Source: Conexibacter sp. CPCC 205762
Lineage (GTDB): Bacteria; Actinomycetota; Thermoleophilia; Solirubrobacterales; Solirubrobacteraceae
Direction of reading: 5' to 3'
DNA length: 64,000 nt
NCBI RefSeq assembly: GCF_030646155.1
Contig: NZ_JAUTDN010000001.1
Span: 310,001-374,000 of the forward strand
In this document: positions 36,998 through 45,402 of the stretch, piece after piece
Layout: each line of letters begins with the position of its first letter
Numbering within the stretch: position 1 is the stretch's first letter
The notes under the pieces: generated by a model
What the model was told of the DNA's origin: nothing
Database searches by the model: none
Seen by the model: the letters and a program-made list of their open reading frames with translations, nothing else
Position numbers and translations under genes: made by a program

Positions 36998-38050
36998 ATG
37001 TCCGCCACCGCCCGCACTCATCCCACCGGCCCCGTCGCAACGGCCTTCGCGCGGCGGATCCAGGAGCAGGAGGAGCGGACGCTGCAGCCGCGCGCGACCC
37101 GCTCCTATCCGGCCGTGCGCGAGCGCCCGGAGGAGGACTGCGGGCTGCGCACGCCGTTCCAGCGCGACCGCGACCGGATCGTCCACAGCAAGGCCTTCCG
37201 GCGGCTCAAGCACAAGACCCAGGTCTTCGTCGCGCCCGAGGGCGACCACTACCGCACCCGCCTCACGCATACGCTGGAGGTGACGCAGGTGTCGCGCACC
37301 GTCGCCCGCGCGCTCGGCCTCAACGAGGACCTGACGGAGGCGATCGGGCTCGGCCACGACCTCGGCCACCCGCCGTTCGGCCACATCGGCGAGGACGTGA
37401 TCGACAGATGCCTGCAGCGCCGCTTCGGGCGGTGCTTCCGCCATCACGAGCACTCGCTGCGGGTCGTCGAGCGGCTGGAGCGCGACGGCGCCGGCCTCAA
37501 CCTGACGCAGCCGGTCCGCGACGGGATCCTCGGCCATTCCGGCCGCGCGCCGCTGCCGCGGACGCTGGAGGGCCGGATCGTGCGCCTGCTCGACCGCGTC
37601 GCCTACATCAACCACGACATCGACGACGCCGTCCGCGCCGGCGTGCTCGCCGAGCGCGACCTGCCGGCCGCGCCGATCGCGGCGCTGGGAGCGAGCGGCG
37701 CGCAGCGGATCGACCTGCTGGTCCACGACGTCGTCGAGCAGTCGGCCCGCGCCGGCGACGACATCGTCCAGAGCGCGGAGGCCGGCGCCGCGATGGCCGA
37801 GCTGCGCGGCTACATGTTCGAGCACGTCTACCTCGGGCCGGCCGCGCGCGCCGAGCACGACAAGATCAAGCGCGTGGTGAGCACGCTCTTCGACCACTAC
37901 GTCGAGCATCCCGAGCAGATCCCGCCGCTGCTGCCGGTGGGCGACGCCGACCTCGCCGACCGCGTCACCGACTACCTCGCGGGCATGACGGACCGCTACT
38001 GCATCCGCCGCTTCGAGGACCTGACCGTCCCCGACTCCTTCGCGTTGTGA
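36998..38050 (+). CDS. dgt: dGTP triphosphohydrolase-like HD-domain protein
   Basis: This 350-aa HD hydrolase has FQRDRDRIVHSKAFRRLKHKTQVF, RTRLTHTLEVTQVSRT (first His), IGLGHDLGHPPFGHIGED (the HD pair) and a downstream Asp in YINHDIDDAV. It hydrolyses dNTPs to deoxynucleosides and triphosphate, which limits dNTP pools. A CAGAAT -10 ends 10 nt before the ATG. It overlaps the dnaG GTG by 4 nt; dgt-dnaG is a widely conserved actinobacterial pair. Confidence 0.93.
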   Translation: MSATARTHPTGPVATAFARRIQEQEERTLQPRATRSYPAVRERPEEDCGLRTPFQRDRDRIVHSKAFRRLKHKTQVFVAPEGDHYRTRLTHTLEVTQVSRTVARALGLNEDLTEAIGLGHDLGHPPFGHIGEDVIDRCLQRRFGRCFRHHEHSLRVVERLERDGAGLNLTQPVRDGILGHSGRAPLPRTLEGRIVRLLDRVAYINHDIDDAVRAGVLAERDLPAAPIAALGASGAQRIDLLVHDVVEQSARAGDDIVQSAEAGAAMAELRGYMFEHVYLGPAARAEHDKIKRVVSTLFDHYVEHPEQIPPLLPVGDADLADRVTDYLAGMTDRYCIRRFEDLTVPDSFAL

Positions 38051-40086
38051 GCCGCTACACGCCCGACTCCAAGGAGCGCGTCCGCGACGCGGTCGACATG
38101 ATCGCGCTCGTCTCCGGCAAGACCGAGCTGCGGCGGGCCGGCGTCAACTCCTACTTCGGCCGCTGCCCGTTCCACGACGAGCGCACCGGCTCGTTCCACG
38201 TGCGCCCGGAGGAGAAGCACTACCACTGCTTCGGCTGTGGCGAGTCGGGCGACCCGTTCGACTTCGTCATGCAGCTCGACGGGCTCGACTTCAGAGGCGC
38301 GCTGGAGTCGCTCGCGTCGCGCTTCGGCGTGACGCTGGAGGTGGAGGACGAGGATCCGCTGGCGAGAGCGCGGCGCGAGCGGCGCGACCGCCTGCACGCG
38401 CTGCTGGACCGCGCCGCGGACTACTACGCCCGCTACCTGTGGGCCTCGGCCGAGGCCGCGCAGGCGCGCGCCTACCTCGCCAGACGCGGCCTGGAGGAGA
38501 GAACGCTGAGAACGTTCCGCGTCGGCTACGCGCCGAGCGCCTGGGACAAGATGCTGCTCGGCTCGCGCCAGGCCGGCTTCAGCGAGGAGGAGCTGCTGGC
38601 GACCGGGCTCGCGCAGAGAAGCCGGCAGCGCCCCGGCTCGTATTACGACCGCTTCCGCGAGCGGATCATGTTCCCGCTCGCGAACGCGCGCGGCCGCGTC
38701 GTCGGCTTCGGCGCCCGCGCGATGCGCGACAACCAGCCGCCGAAGTACCTCAACAGCAGCGACGGCGAGGTCTTCCACAAGAGCCAGCAGCTGTTCGGGA
38801 TCGACCTCGCGCGCAGACCGGCCGCGCGCGCCGGCACGATCGTGCTGGCCGAGGGCTACACCGACGTGCTCGCGCTGCACCAGGCGGGGATCGAGAACGC
38901 CGTCGGCGTGATGGGCACGTCGCTGACGGAGGAGCAGGCGCGCGAGCTGGAGCGGACTGCGAGAACGCTCGTGCTGGCGCTCGACGCCGACGGGGCGGGC
39001 CAGGAGGCGATGGTGCGCGCCTCGCGGATCGCCGCCGGCCGCAGACTGGAGCTGCGCGTCGCCCGCCTGGCCGACGGGATGGATCCCGCCGACCTCGTCC
39101 AGCAGCAGGGTCCGGGCGCGGTCCGCGAGCTGGTCGCCAAGTCGGTCCCGTTCGTCTCCTTCCACGTCGACAAGATCCTCGCCGGCGCCGACCTCGGCGA
39201 CGCGGAGAGCAAGGACCGCACGCTGGCCGAGCTGGGGCCCGTGCTGGCCGCGCAGCCGCCGAGCGTGCTGCGCGAGGAGCTGGTCGGCCGGATCGCGACG
39301 AGACTGGGCCTCGAGCGGACGCTGACGGCGCAGCTGCTGGAACGCGCGGCGGCAGCGGCGCCGCCGGAGCAGCCGGCGGGCGCGGCGGAGCCTGAGCCGC
39401 CTGCCGCGAGCCCAGCGAGCGGCGGCTCAGCCCGTCCTACCGCCTCCCCTGCCGGCGCGGCGAACGCCGACGGCGGCGCCGAGTGGCACGACCCCGGCCC
39501 GGAGGAGCCGTGGGGCGGCCCCAGCGCCGACGACGAGGACGCCTACTGGGCCAGCCGCTCCGGCGACGACGACGCCTACGCCGCAGCGGCCGACGCCGGC
39601 CAGGTCGCCTCGACGAGCGCGCCGGCCGCAGTCCGAGTCGATCCGCGTCAGGCGAAGCTGGAGCGCGAGTTCCTCGTGCTGTGCGTCGCCTTCCCGCGCG
39701 AGGGCGGCGACGCGCTCGCGCGCGTCGATCACGAGACCCATCTGATCGACCCGGTCGTCCGCCGCGCCGCCGCCCACATGGCCGTCGCGGGCCGCCTCGA
39801 CGCGCTCGCCGACCCCTCGCCGGAGGACGACGCCGCGCTGCCGCCCGCCGACGACGCCGAGCTGCGCGCACTCGTCTCCCAACTGCGCGAGCTGGCCGCG
39901 AGAACGAGCGCGGTCGGCGCCAGCCTCGACCACGCCGAGGCGCTGCTGGAGCTGGCCCGCATCGACCGCGCGATCGCGACCGCGAAGGCCGCCGGCACCG
40001 GCGGCGTCACCGACCTCAAGCGCACCCAGGGCGCCATCCGCGCTCATCTCGGCAAGCTCCAGGAGCAGATCCAGTCGGCGGGGTAG
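38047..40086 (+). CDS. dnaG: DNA primase
   Basis: This 679-aa protein has an N-terminal CHC2 zinc-binding domain (Cys40, His43, Cys61, Cys64 in GRCPFHDERTGSF...YHCFGCGE). The RNA-polymerase domain with TOPRIM motifs contains VLAEGYTDVLALHQAG and LVLALDADGAGQEA. A low-complexity Ala/Pro/Glu/Asp linker (about 435-530) precedes a C-terminal helicase-interaction domain. It makes RNA primers at the replication fork. The start is GTG 38047, overlapping the dgt stop. The acidic linker is long and is probably disordered. Confidence 0.96.
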   Translation: MSRYTPDSKERVRDAVDMIALVSGKTELRRAGVNSYFGRCPFHDERTGSFHVRPEEKHYHCFGCGESGDPFDFVMQLDGLDFRGALESLASRFGVTLEVEDEDPLARARRERRDRLHALLDRAADYYARYLWASAEAAQARAYLARRGLEERTLRTFRVGYAPSAWDKMLLGSRQAGFSEEELLATGLAQRSRQRPGSYYDRFRERIMFPLANARGRVVGFGARAMRDNQPPKYLNSSDGEVFHKSQQLFGIDLARRPAARAGTIVLAEGYTDVLALHQAGIENAVGVMGTSLTEEQARELERTARTLVLALDADGAGQEAMVRASRIAAGRRLELRVARLADGMDPADLVQQQGPGAVRELVAKSVPFVSFHVDKILAGADLGDAESKDRTLAELGPVLAAQPPSVLREELVGRIATRLGLERTLTAQLLERAAAAAPPEQPAGAAEPEPPAASPASGGSARPTASPAGAANADGGAEWHDPGPEEPWGGPSADDEDAYWASRSGDDDAYAAAADAGQVASTSAPAAVRVDPRQAKLEREFLVLCVAFPREGGDALARVDHETHLIDPVVRRAAAHMAVAGRLDALADPSPEDDAALPPADDAELRALVSQLRELAARTSAVGASLDHAEALLELARIDRAIATAKAAGTGGVTDLKRTQGAIRAHLGKLQEQIQSAG

Positions 40087-40138
40087 GGGTGACGCTGCGC
40101 GCGGCGCAGCTTCCCGCTACCATCATCGAGCCGCACGA

Positions 40139-40211
<73 letters not shown>

Positions 40212-40216
40212 CTCTC

Positions 40217-40242
40217 AAAAGCCCTGCATGTGCAGGGCTTTT
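40217..40242 (+). terminator. Rho-independent terminator after tRNA-Asn
   Basis: AAAAGCCCTGCA and TGCAGGGCTTTT form a perfect 12-bp stem around a TG, ending in a T-run, 5 bp after the tRNA. The flanking A- and T-tracts would let it work on both strands. Confidence 0.9.
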
Positions 40243-40277
40243 GTCGTTCTGGACCACGTGACCGGAGCCTCCCTGCC

Positions 40278-40772
40278 GTGACCCTCTTCAAGAAGCGCGA
40301 GCCCGACCTCGGCGACCTCGCCGCGTACGTCGTCGAGAGCGCGCGCGGGCGCAGCGTCACCGTCAACCACGGCAGACTCGTGCTGCTGCTCTACCTCGTC
40401 GACGTCGAGCGCGTCCGCAGCCGCCGCGAGCCGGTCACCGGCGTCGCCTGGGAGCTGGGCAGAAGAGGCCCGACCGCGCAGGGACTGGACAGAACGCTGA
40501 GAGCGCACATCGCGCGCGAGAAGGAGTCGACGCAATGGGGACGCGGCACGGCGCGCGAGTCGTTCCGCGACGGCTCGCGCGGCGACGACTGGATCGTCGG
40601 CACGAAGCTGCTGGTCGACGGCGTCGTGCGCACCTACGCCGGCCTCGACCTGGACGAGCTGCGCGCGTACGTCGAGACGCAGACCGGCCCGATGGCCGAG
40701 GCCGTCGAGGGCGAGCTGCTGCGCCTCGCGCTCGCCCGCGACGACCGCAGACGCCCACCGGGGCGGAGCTAG
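40278..40772 (+). CDS. Panacea/SocA-like (DUF4065-type) protein
   Basis: This 164-aa protein resembles the Panacea antitoxin domain. LAAYVVESARGRSVTVNHGRLVLLLYLVDVERVRSRREPVTGVAWELGRRGPTAQGLDRTLR parallels the family pattern of a KLLYLAD-like helix, an x-x-TG-x-x-(Y/W) strand and a GP segment followed by a helix. Residues after about 95 (WIVGTKLLVDGVVRTYAGLDLDELRAYVETQT) are less typical. Panacea proteins usually neutralise a cognate toxin encoded next to them; no obvious toxin partner is adjacent, since the next gene is a divergent GntR regulator. GTG 40278 is used because it lies after the tRNA terminator. Confidence 0.6.
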   Translation: MTLFKKREPDLGDLAAYVVESARGRSVTVNHGRLVLLLYLVDVERVRSRREPVTGVAWELGRRGPTAQGLDRTLRAHIAREKESTQWGRGTARESFRDGSRGDDWIVGTKLLVDGVVRTYAGLDLDELRAYVETQTGPMAEAVEGELLRLALARDDRRRPPGRS

Positions 40773-40813
40773 ACGGAGCGCCGCGGGTCCGCGGCGCGGA
40801 CCCGCGTAGCGCG

Positions 40814-41461
40814 TCAGCGCGCGTCGCGCCGCGGCGGGGCGCCGGAGGCGGCGCGGGCGACGTCGAGGTGGTCGAGCAGGGCGCGCTCGGCGGCGCTGTG
40901 GTCGCCGGCGCGCAGGGCGATCACGATCCGCAGGTGCTCGCCGACGATCGCGGAGGCGCGGGTGGCGTCGGCGGCGACGGTGCCGGCGACGAGGCGGTGT
41001 TGGCGGTCGCGCAGGCCGTCGTAGAGGTCGAGCAGGATCGCGTTGCCGGCGGCGGCGACCCAGGCGCGGTGGAAGTCGCGGTCGGCGGCGACGAAGCCGG
41101 CGCGATCGTCGGCGGCGAGCAGCTCGCGCTGGCGCGTCAGAACTGCCTCCAGCTGCGGCACGGCGACCTCCGGCTCCGCCAGCCGCAGCGTGTGGCGCTC
41201 GACCAGCTCGCGCACCTCGAACAGGTCGGCGACCGCTCTCGGCGACATCGGCGTCACGAGCGCGCCGCGCTTGGGGTAGAGCGTGAGCAGGTGCTCGGCC
41301 TGCAGTTGCAGCAGCGCCTCGCGCACGGGGGTGCGGCTGACGCCCAGCTCGTCGGCGATCGCGCCCTCGCTCAGCAGCTCGCCGTCGGCGTAGTCGCCTG
41401 AGAGCAGGCGCTGCTTGACGTGGTCGTAGGCGCGGGAAGCGGCGGTCACAGCAGGAATCAT
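40814..41461 (-). CDS. GntR-family regulator, FadR subfamily
   Basis: This 215-aa protein has an N-terminal winged helix (ASRAYDHVKQRLLSGDYADGELLSEGAIADELGVSRTPVREALLQLQAEHLL) and an all-helical FCD effector domain. In the FCD domain, DRDFHRAWV and GEHLRIVIALRAGD supply the usual Asp/His metal-binding positions. Such repressors respond to small carboxylic acids or sugar acids. It is divergent from the MFS transporter with only 18 bp between the start codons, so it very probably controls that transporter and itself. Confidence 0.9.
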   Translation of the reverse strand: MIPAVTAASRAYDHVKQRLLSGDYADGELLSEGAIADELGVSRTPVREALLQLQAEHLLTLYPKRGALVTPMSPRAVADLFEVRELVERHTLRLAEPEVAVPQLEAVLTRQRELLAADDRAGFVAADRDFHRAWVAAAGNAILLDLYDGLRDRQHRLVAGTVAADATRASAIVGEHLRIVIALRAGDHSAAERALLDHLDVARAASGAPPRRDAR

Positions 41462-41464
41462 GCG

Positions 41465-41481
41465 ATAGATTCAGCATAGAT
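41465..41481. promoter_or_regulatory. Overlapping GntR/MFS promoter with ATAGAT direct repeats
   Basis: Two ATAGAT hexamers (41465-41470 and 41476-41481) lie 11 bp apart, one helical turn, within the 18-bp gap and the first base pairs of the MFS gene. TAGATT (41466-41471) sits 8 nt before the MFS ATG as a leaderless-type -10, and TATGCT on the other strand can serve GntR. A protein bound here would cover both promoters. Confidence 0.4.
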
Positions 41482-42745
41482 GCAAGCTGTCGACGACTTG
41501 CGCGCCACCCGCCGTGCCTGGCTGATCTGGGCCGTCGGCGCGAGCCTCTACTTTGCCGCCGTCTTCCACCGCATGGCGCTCGGCGTCGCCGGCCTGCGCG
41601 CCGAGCAGCGGCTGCACTTCGACCACGAGGTGCTGGCCAGCTTCACCGCGCTGCAGTTCCTCATCTACCTCGCGATGCAGATCCCCGCCGGCCTCGCCGC
41701 CGACCGCATCGGCCCGCGCCGCACGCTCGCGTTCGGCCTCGTCGCGATCGCCGCCGGCGAGCTGGTCTTCGGCCTCGCCCACAGCGTCCCGCCCGCGATC
41801 GCCGGCCGCGCGCTGATCGGCATGGGCGACGCACTGATCCTGATCAACGTCCTGCGGCTGACGCAGAGCTGGTTCCCCGCCCGCATGGGCTCGCTGCTGG
41901 CCGCCCTCACCGGCGTCGTCGGCGCGCTCGGCCAGCTGCTCGGCACGATCCCGCTGCAGGCCGCGCTCGACGGCCCCGGCTGGACCGCGACCTTCGTCGG
42001 CAGCAGCATCGCGACGATCGCGCTGGCCGCAGTCGCCTTCACGCTGATCCGCGACCGTCCGCCCGGCGTGCCCGCGCCGCAGGCGCACGAGCACGCGCCG
42101 ATCGGCCAGACGCTCAAGCAGGCGTGGAGCCGCCCCGGCACCCGCCACGGCTTCTGGGCCCACCTCGCGCTGATGGCGCCGTTCCAGGTGATCAGCGCCC
42201 TCTGGGGCGCGCCGTTCCTGATCGAGGGCCAGCACTTCAGCGAGCACAGAGCGGCGACCTACCTGCTCGTCACCTCCGCCGGCTTCGCCGTCGCCGGCCC
42301 GCTGCTGGGCGCCGTCGCCGACCGCGGCGTGCGCGCGCAGAACCGCACGCTGCTGGTGATGAACGCGCTCGTCGTCGCGCTGTGGGCGGCGATCCTGCTG
42401 TGGCCCGACGGCGACGCGGTCCCGCATCCGCTGCTGTTCGCCGGCTTCGCGATCGCCGGTGCTGCCGCGGCCGGCGGGATGGTCGCCTTCGCGCTCGGCC
42501 GGCGCGAGAACCCGCCCGAGGCCGGCGGCGCCGCGACCGCGATCGTCAACTGCGGCGGCTTCTCCGCCGCGATCGTCGCGCTCGAGGTGGCGGGCCTGGT
42601 GCTCGGCGGCGACGGCACGCCGGACGCCGGCCAGTTCAAGCTCGCGCTCGCGCCGATGGTGCTGCTGTCCGCGATCGCGTTCGTCCGCTGCGCCCAGCTG
42701 TCACGGCAACGCGAGCGAAACCTGGCCGCGCACGCGACCGCGTAG
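41480..42745 (+). CDS. MFS transporter
   Basis: This 421-aa 12-helix permease has motif A-like loop AAGLAADRIGPRRTLAFGL between TM2 and TM3 and the inter-domain loop RDRPPGVPAPQAHEHAPIGQTL. The second half begins at GFWAHLALMAPFQVISALWG. It resembles nitrate/nitrite- or organic acid-type MFS carriers only broadly, and the substrate is unknown. It is paired with the divergent GntR repressor, which suggests that expression is induced by the transported compound. Confidence 0.88.
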   Translation: MQAVDDLRATRRAWLIWAVGASLYFAAVFHRMALGVAGLRAEQRLHFDHEVLASFTALQFLIYLAMQIPAGLAADRIGPRRTLAFGLVAIAAGELVFGLAHSVPPAIAGRALIGMGDALILINVLRLTQSWFPARMGSLLAALTGVVGALGQLLGTIPLQAALDGPGWTATFVGSSIATIALAAVAFTLIRDRPPGVPAPQAHEHAPIGQTLKQAWSRPGTRHGFWAHLALMAPFQVISALWGAPFLIEGQHFSEHRAATYLLVTSAGFAVAGPLLGAVADRGVRAQNRTLLVMNALVVALWAAILLWPDGDAVPHPLLFAGFAIAGAAAAGGMVAFALGRRENPPEAGGAATAIVNCGGFSAAIVALEVAGLVLGGDGTPDAGQFKLALAPMVLLSAIAFVRCAQLSRQRERNLAAHATA

Positions 42746-42786
42746 GATCCGAGGCGGGGAAGTCAACCGCCAGGGGGAGGCATGTC

Positions 42787-43026
42787 ATACCGTCACCGTT
42801 CCCGGCGCTCAAGGCAGCGCAGCTGATGGCGCTGCTGAAACGAGAGCCGCTCGGCTACGAGATCGTGCGTCAGCGCGGCTCGCACCGCAAGCTGCGCTCA
42901 CGCAACGGCTTTCCTGACATCGGCTTCTCGTTCCACAGCTCGGCGACGGTTCCGCCGGGGCTGGTGCGGAAGGTCCTTGTCGGCGAGATCGGACTCAGCG
43001 AAGATGAGGCGAGGAGCCTGCTGTGA
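42787..43026 (+). CDS. hicA: HicA-family mRNA interferase toxin (apparent ATA start)
   Basis: The HicA domain is clear: LMALLKREPLGYEIVRQRGSHRKLRSRNGFPDIGFSFHSSATVPPGLVRKVL, with the catalytic His in GSH. Family members of this type begin M-P-S-P-F-P, and that sequence starts here at an ATA codon (42787), exactly 6 nt after a strong GGGGGAGG Shine-Dalgarno. No ATG, GTG or TTG is in frame upstream within the spacer. The first in-frame ATG is 42826, which would remove 13 residues and could be reached by coupling to a 14-codon ORF (42782-42826). Either a rare ATA start, a mutated start or the short form is used. The gene overlaps hicB by 4 nt. Confidence 0.72.
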   Translation: MPSPFPALKAAQLMALLKREPLGYEIVRQRGSHRKLRSRNGFPDIGFSFHSSATVPPGLVRKVLVGEIGLSEDEARSLL

Positions 43027-43319
43027 CGAGAACCGCGCAACTGATCTACCACGACGATCCCGAGGGCTGGTGGGCCTCGTCGCCCGACCTGCCCGGCTAC
43101 GCCGCGTTCGGTACGAGCTTCGAGGAGGTCCGCGACCTCGCGCGCGCCGGTGCGCCCTGGTACGCAGAGGAGGCGCTCGACCTTCATCATCTCGTGCCGG
43201 GCCCGCGTTCGTGGTGGACTGCACCGAGCGTCGGCCAACGGGCGCGGCTGGAGCTGGCCGCGCCGGGACCGAATCCTGGACTCACGATCCGCGCAAGCGG
43301 GCTCACGAAGGCGGCATAG
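43023..43319 (+). CDS. hicB: HicB-like antitoxin
   Basis: This 98-aa protein has the HicB partial RNase H-like fold: QLIYHDDPEGWWASSPDLPGYAAFGTSFEEVRDLARAGAPWYAEE. This matches the strand-strand-helix core (WWA-x-SPD-x-PG) of HicB antitoxins. No C-terminal HTH or ribbon-helix-helix is visible; the tail (RARLELAAPGPNPGLTIRASGL) is short. It would bind and block HicA. The GTG start overlaps the hicA TGA, typical for the pair, and it is followed after 4 bp by an unrelated gene. Confidence 0.8.
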   Translation: MTRTAQLIYHDDPEGWWASSPDLPGYAAFGTSFEEVRDLARAGAPWYAEEALDLHHLVPGPRSWWTAPSVGQRARLELAAPGPNPGLTIRASGLTKAA

Positions 43320-43323
43320 GACT

Positions 43324-43740
43324 ATGGAAGCTGATCTGCTGCTCTGCGACCACGCGGAGGCGATCAACGGCAAGCTGTACATCATGGGCGCGGCCTGGAA
43401 CCTGCTCCAGGCGCCGGGCCAGGCGATCACGGTCGCGCTCGCGATCGTCGTCAAGGTCGCCTGGGACGAGGCCGACCAGCCGCATGAGCTGATCGCCCAG
43501 CTGCTCGACGGCGACGGCAACCAGATCGTCATCAACGGCGAGCCGGTCGCGCCCAGCGGCCAGTTCGAGCTGGGCCGTCCACAGGGCCTCAAGCCCGGCT
43601 CGACGCTGAACATGCCGCTGGCGTTCAACCTGACCGGCCTCGTGCTCGGCGTCGGCCAGTTCGAGTGGCGCCTGACGATCGACGGCGAGACGGTCGCGCG
43701 CGCGCCGTTCGCGGTGGTCGAGCCGCTCGGAGTCGCGTAG
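43324..43740 (+). CDS. DUF6941-type protein
   Basis: This 138-aa beta-rich protein matches the pattern of the DUF6941 group: MEADLLLCDHAEAINGKLYIMGAAWNLLQAPGQ, then alternating strands to FEWRLTIDGETVARAPFAVVE. The N-terminal D-LLLCDHA-x-x-x-x-GKLYI-G block is the recognisable part. The function is unknown. It starts 4 bp after hicB and may be transcribed with the toxin-antitoxin pair, although the content gives no functional link. Confidence 0.65.
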   Translation: MEADLLLCDHAEAINGKLYIMGAAWNLLQAPGQAITVALAIVVKVAWDEADQPHELIAQLLDGDGNQIVINGEPVAPSGQFELGRPQGLKPGSTLNMPLAFNLTGLVLGVGQFEWRLTIDGETVARAPFAVVEPLGVA

Positions 43741-43770
43741 GGTCCTCCCAATCCACTGGGGAGGAGTCCG

Positions 43771-44076
43771 ATGAAGCTCTACGTGTGCTGGGGGACCTTT
43801 CAGGTCCCGGTCGTCCGCAGCCATCCCTGCCGTGACGCGCTCGACGCGCTGAGAGCGGCCGGCTACGAGCCGGAGGTCGTCAGAACGTACGGCTTCGGCG
43901 GCCTCCCCGACGTCGTCAACCCGACCCGCCGCGAGGTCAAGCGGCTGAGCGGGCAGTCGTGGGTCCCGCTGCTCGTCACCGACGACGGGCAGTCGATCAA
44001 CGAGTCGAAGAAGATCATCGCCTGGGCGGCGGCCCATCCGGCCGCCGCGACCGGCCGCGTCGGCGCCGCCGACTGA
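43771..44076 (+). CDS. Thioredoxin-fold protein (glutaredoxin/GST N-domain-like) without CxxC
   Basis: This 101-aa protein has the thioredoxin-fold order: strand KLYVCWG, helix HPCRDALDALRAAGYEPEVV, cis-Pro motif SWVPLLVTDDGQSINESKKIIAWA. The usual C-x-x-C is absent; single Cys residues lie at 6 and 20. The cis-proline and the D-x-x-x-x-x-ES segment recall GST N-terminal domains. A GGGGAGGAG Shine-Dalgarno precedes the ATG. It could be a thiol-binding or mycothiol-linked protein, but no activity can be assigned. Confidence 0.65.
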   Translation: MKLYVCWGTFQVPVVRSHPCRDALDALRAAGYEPEVVRTYGFGGLPDVVNPTRREVKRLSGQSWVPLLVTDDGQSINESKKIIAWAAAHPAAATGRVGAAD

Positions 44077-44111
44077 CGCGTCGCACAGCCGCGCGCCCAC
44101 TGCGGGCGCGT

Positions 44112-45374
44112 CTAGCCTTCCCGCGCGAGCCGCTCGACGAGGTCGGCGGCGCGGGCGGCCGCGTCGTTGGCGGCGCTCCACGCCGCCAGCTCGGCCGCGC
44201 GCCGCCGCAGCGCAGGCTCGTCCAGCGCCCGCTGCACTGCCAGCCGCACCGTCGCGGGGCGCAGCAGCCGCCACGGCAGCCGCACGCCCGCGCCGGCCCA
44301 GTCCAGCCGCGCCGCGTTCTCGCCCATGTCGCCCGCGACCGGGCAGGCGACGACCGCCGCGCCCGAGTGCAGCGCCCGCACCATCGTGCCGTGGCCGACG
44401 TGGCAGAGGACGAGCGCGCACTGGGGCATCGTGCGCGCGTAGGAGACCCACTCGACGAGCCGCGTGTTGTCCGGCACGGTCACGGGCGCTCCCTCCAGCG
44501 GCCGCCGGTTCCAGGTCGCCAGCACGCGGATCGGCAGCTCGCCGAGGCCCTCCAGCGCCGCCCGCAGCAGTCTGTGCTCTCTGTCCTGCGCTGTCGACGG
44601 GGCGACCAGCACGAGCGGAGCGTCGCCCGGCGGCAGCTCGACCGGGTCCGACGGCGGCTCCCACAGCAGCGGCCCGACGACGTGCGTCTGCGCCGGCCAG
44701 TCGCGCGGGTACTCGAGCTGCGGATAGGTGCCGACCAGCACCAGCCGCTCGCTGAGGCCGCCGTGGACGCGCTGCACCGGCGGCAGGTCGAGCTGTGCGC
44801 GCGTCTCGTTCAGCTCCCGCTGCCCGTAGCGCAGCCCGCGCTCGACGAGCGGGTCGAGACGCTGCCACAGGCGCCGCCCGAGCGCCGTCCGCGGCCAGCG
44901 GGCGCCGAACGAGTACGGCGGCGCGCCGGGCGGCGGGGCGGGGTGGACGTGGGGGACGAGCGTCGCGGCTGGGATGCCCTCCAGCTCCGCCGCGAGCGCC
45001 GGCGCGAGCGTGAGGATGTCGGCGACGACCGCGTGCGGCCGCGCCCTCGCGACCGCCGGGCGCGTCTCCGAGACGGCCCGCACGACCGCCTCGTACATCG
45101 TCATCGGCCGCTCCATCGTCGGGAAGACCGGGTACTCCGGCGCGGCAACGAAGGTCATCCCCGCGGCCTCCACGTCGGCCTGCCAGCGCGACCAGGTCTC
45201 CATCGTGACGGCATGCCCGCGGCGGGCCAGCTCGCCGCCGAGCGCGAGCATCGGGAAGGCGTGACCGGGGTCTCCGAAGGCGCCGAGGAACAGACGCAGA
45301 GACGACGCGGACGAATTACCGTTTACCGGTGCAGAATGTCGGGAGGTTTGATGAGCTTTAATGACCTGTGGCAC
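44112..45374 (-). CDS. Glycosyltransferase, GT1/MGT family (UDP-glycosyltransferase-like)
   Basis: The N-terminal domain opens with LRLFLGAFGDPGHAFPMLALGGELARRGHAVTMET, the substrate-binding fold of MGT-type enzymes with its conserved GH. The C-terminal nucleotide-sugar domain has VLVAPSTAQDR and the signature WVSYARTMPQCALVLCHVGHGTMVRALHSGAAVVACPVAGDMGENAARL. These enzymes glycosylate small hydrophobic molecules. The true start is uncertain: GTG 45374 is the nearest in-frame start before the domain, but 30 unlike residues precede the fold, and a non-ATG start closer in is possible. It is divergent from the GGDEF gene. Confidence 0.82.
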   Translation of the reverse strand: MPQVIKAHQTSRHSAPVNGNSSASSLRLFLGAFGDPGHAFPMLALGGELARRGHAVTMETWSRWQADVEAAGMTFVAAPEYPVFPTMERPMTMYEAVVRAVSETRPAVARARPHAVVADILTLAPALAAELEGIPAATLVPHVHPAPPPGAPPYSFGARWPRTALGRRLWQRLDPLVERGLRYGQRELNETRAQLDLPPVQRVHGGLSERLVLVGTYPQLEYPRDWPAQTHVVGPLLWEPPSDPVELPPGDAPLVLVAPSTAQDREHRLLRAALEGLGELPIRVLATWNRRPLEGAPVTVPDNTRLVEWVSYARTMPQCALVLCHVGHGTMVRALHSGAAVVACPVAGDMGENAARLDWAGAGVRLPWRLLRPATVRLAVQRALDEPALRRRAAELAAWSAANDAAARAADLVERLAREG

Positions 45375-45402
45375 GGATGACCAGCGATGACGTTGGGGGC
45401 CC

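Noticed and set aside
34472..37909. A 1145-codon open frame on the minus strand
   Set aside because: It is a mirror of ppdK and dgt with Arg/Ala/Asp-rich shadow composition and no domain. Both plus-strand genes are unmistakable.
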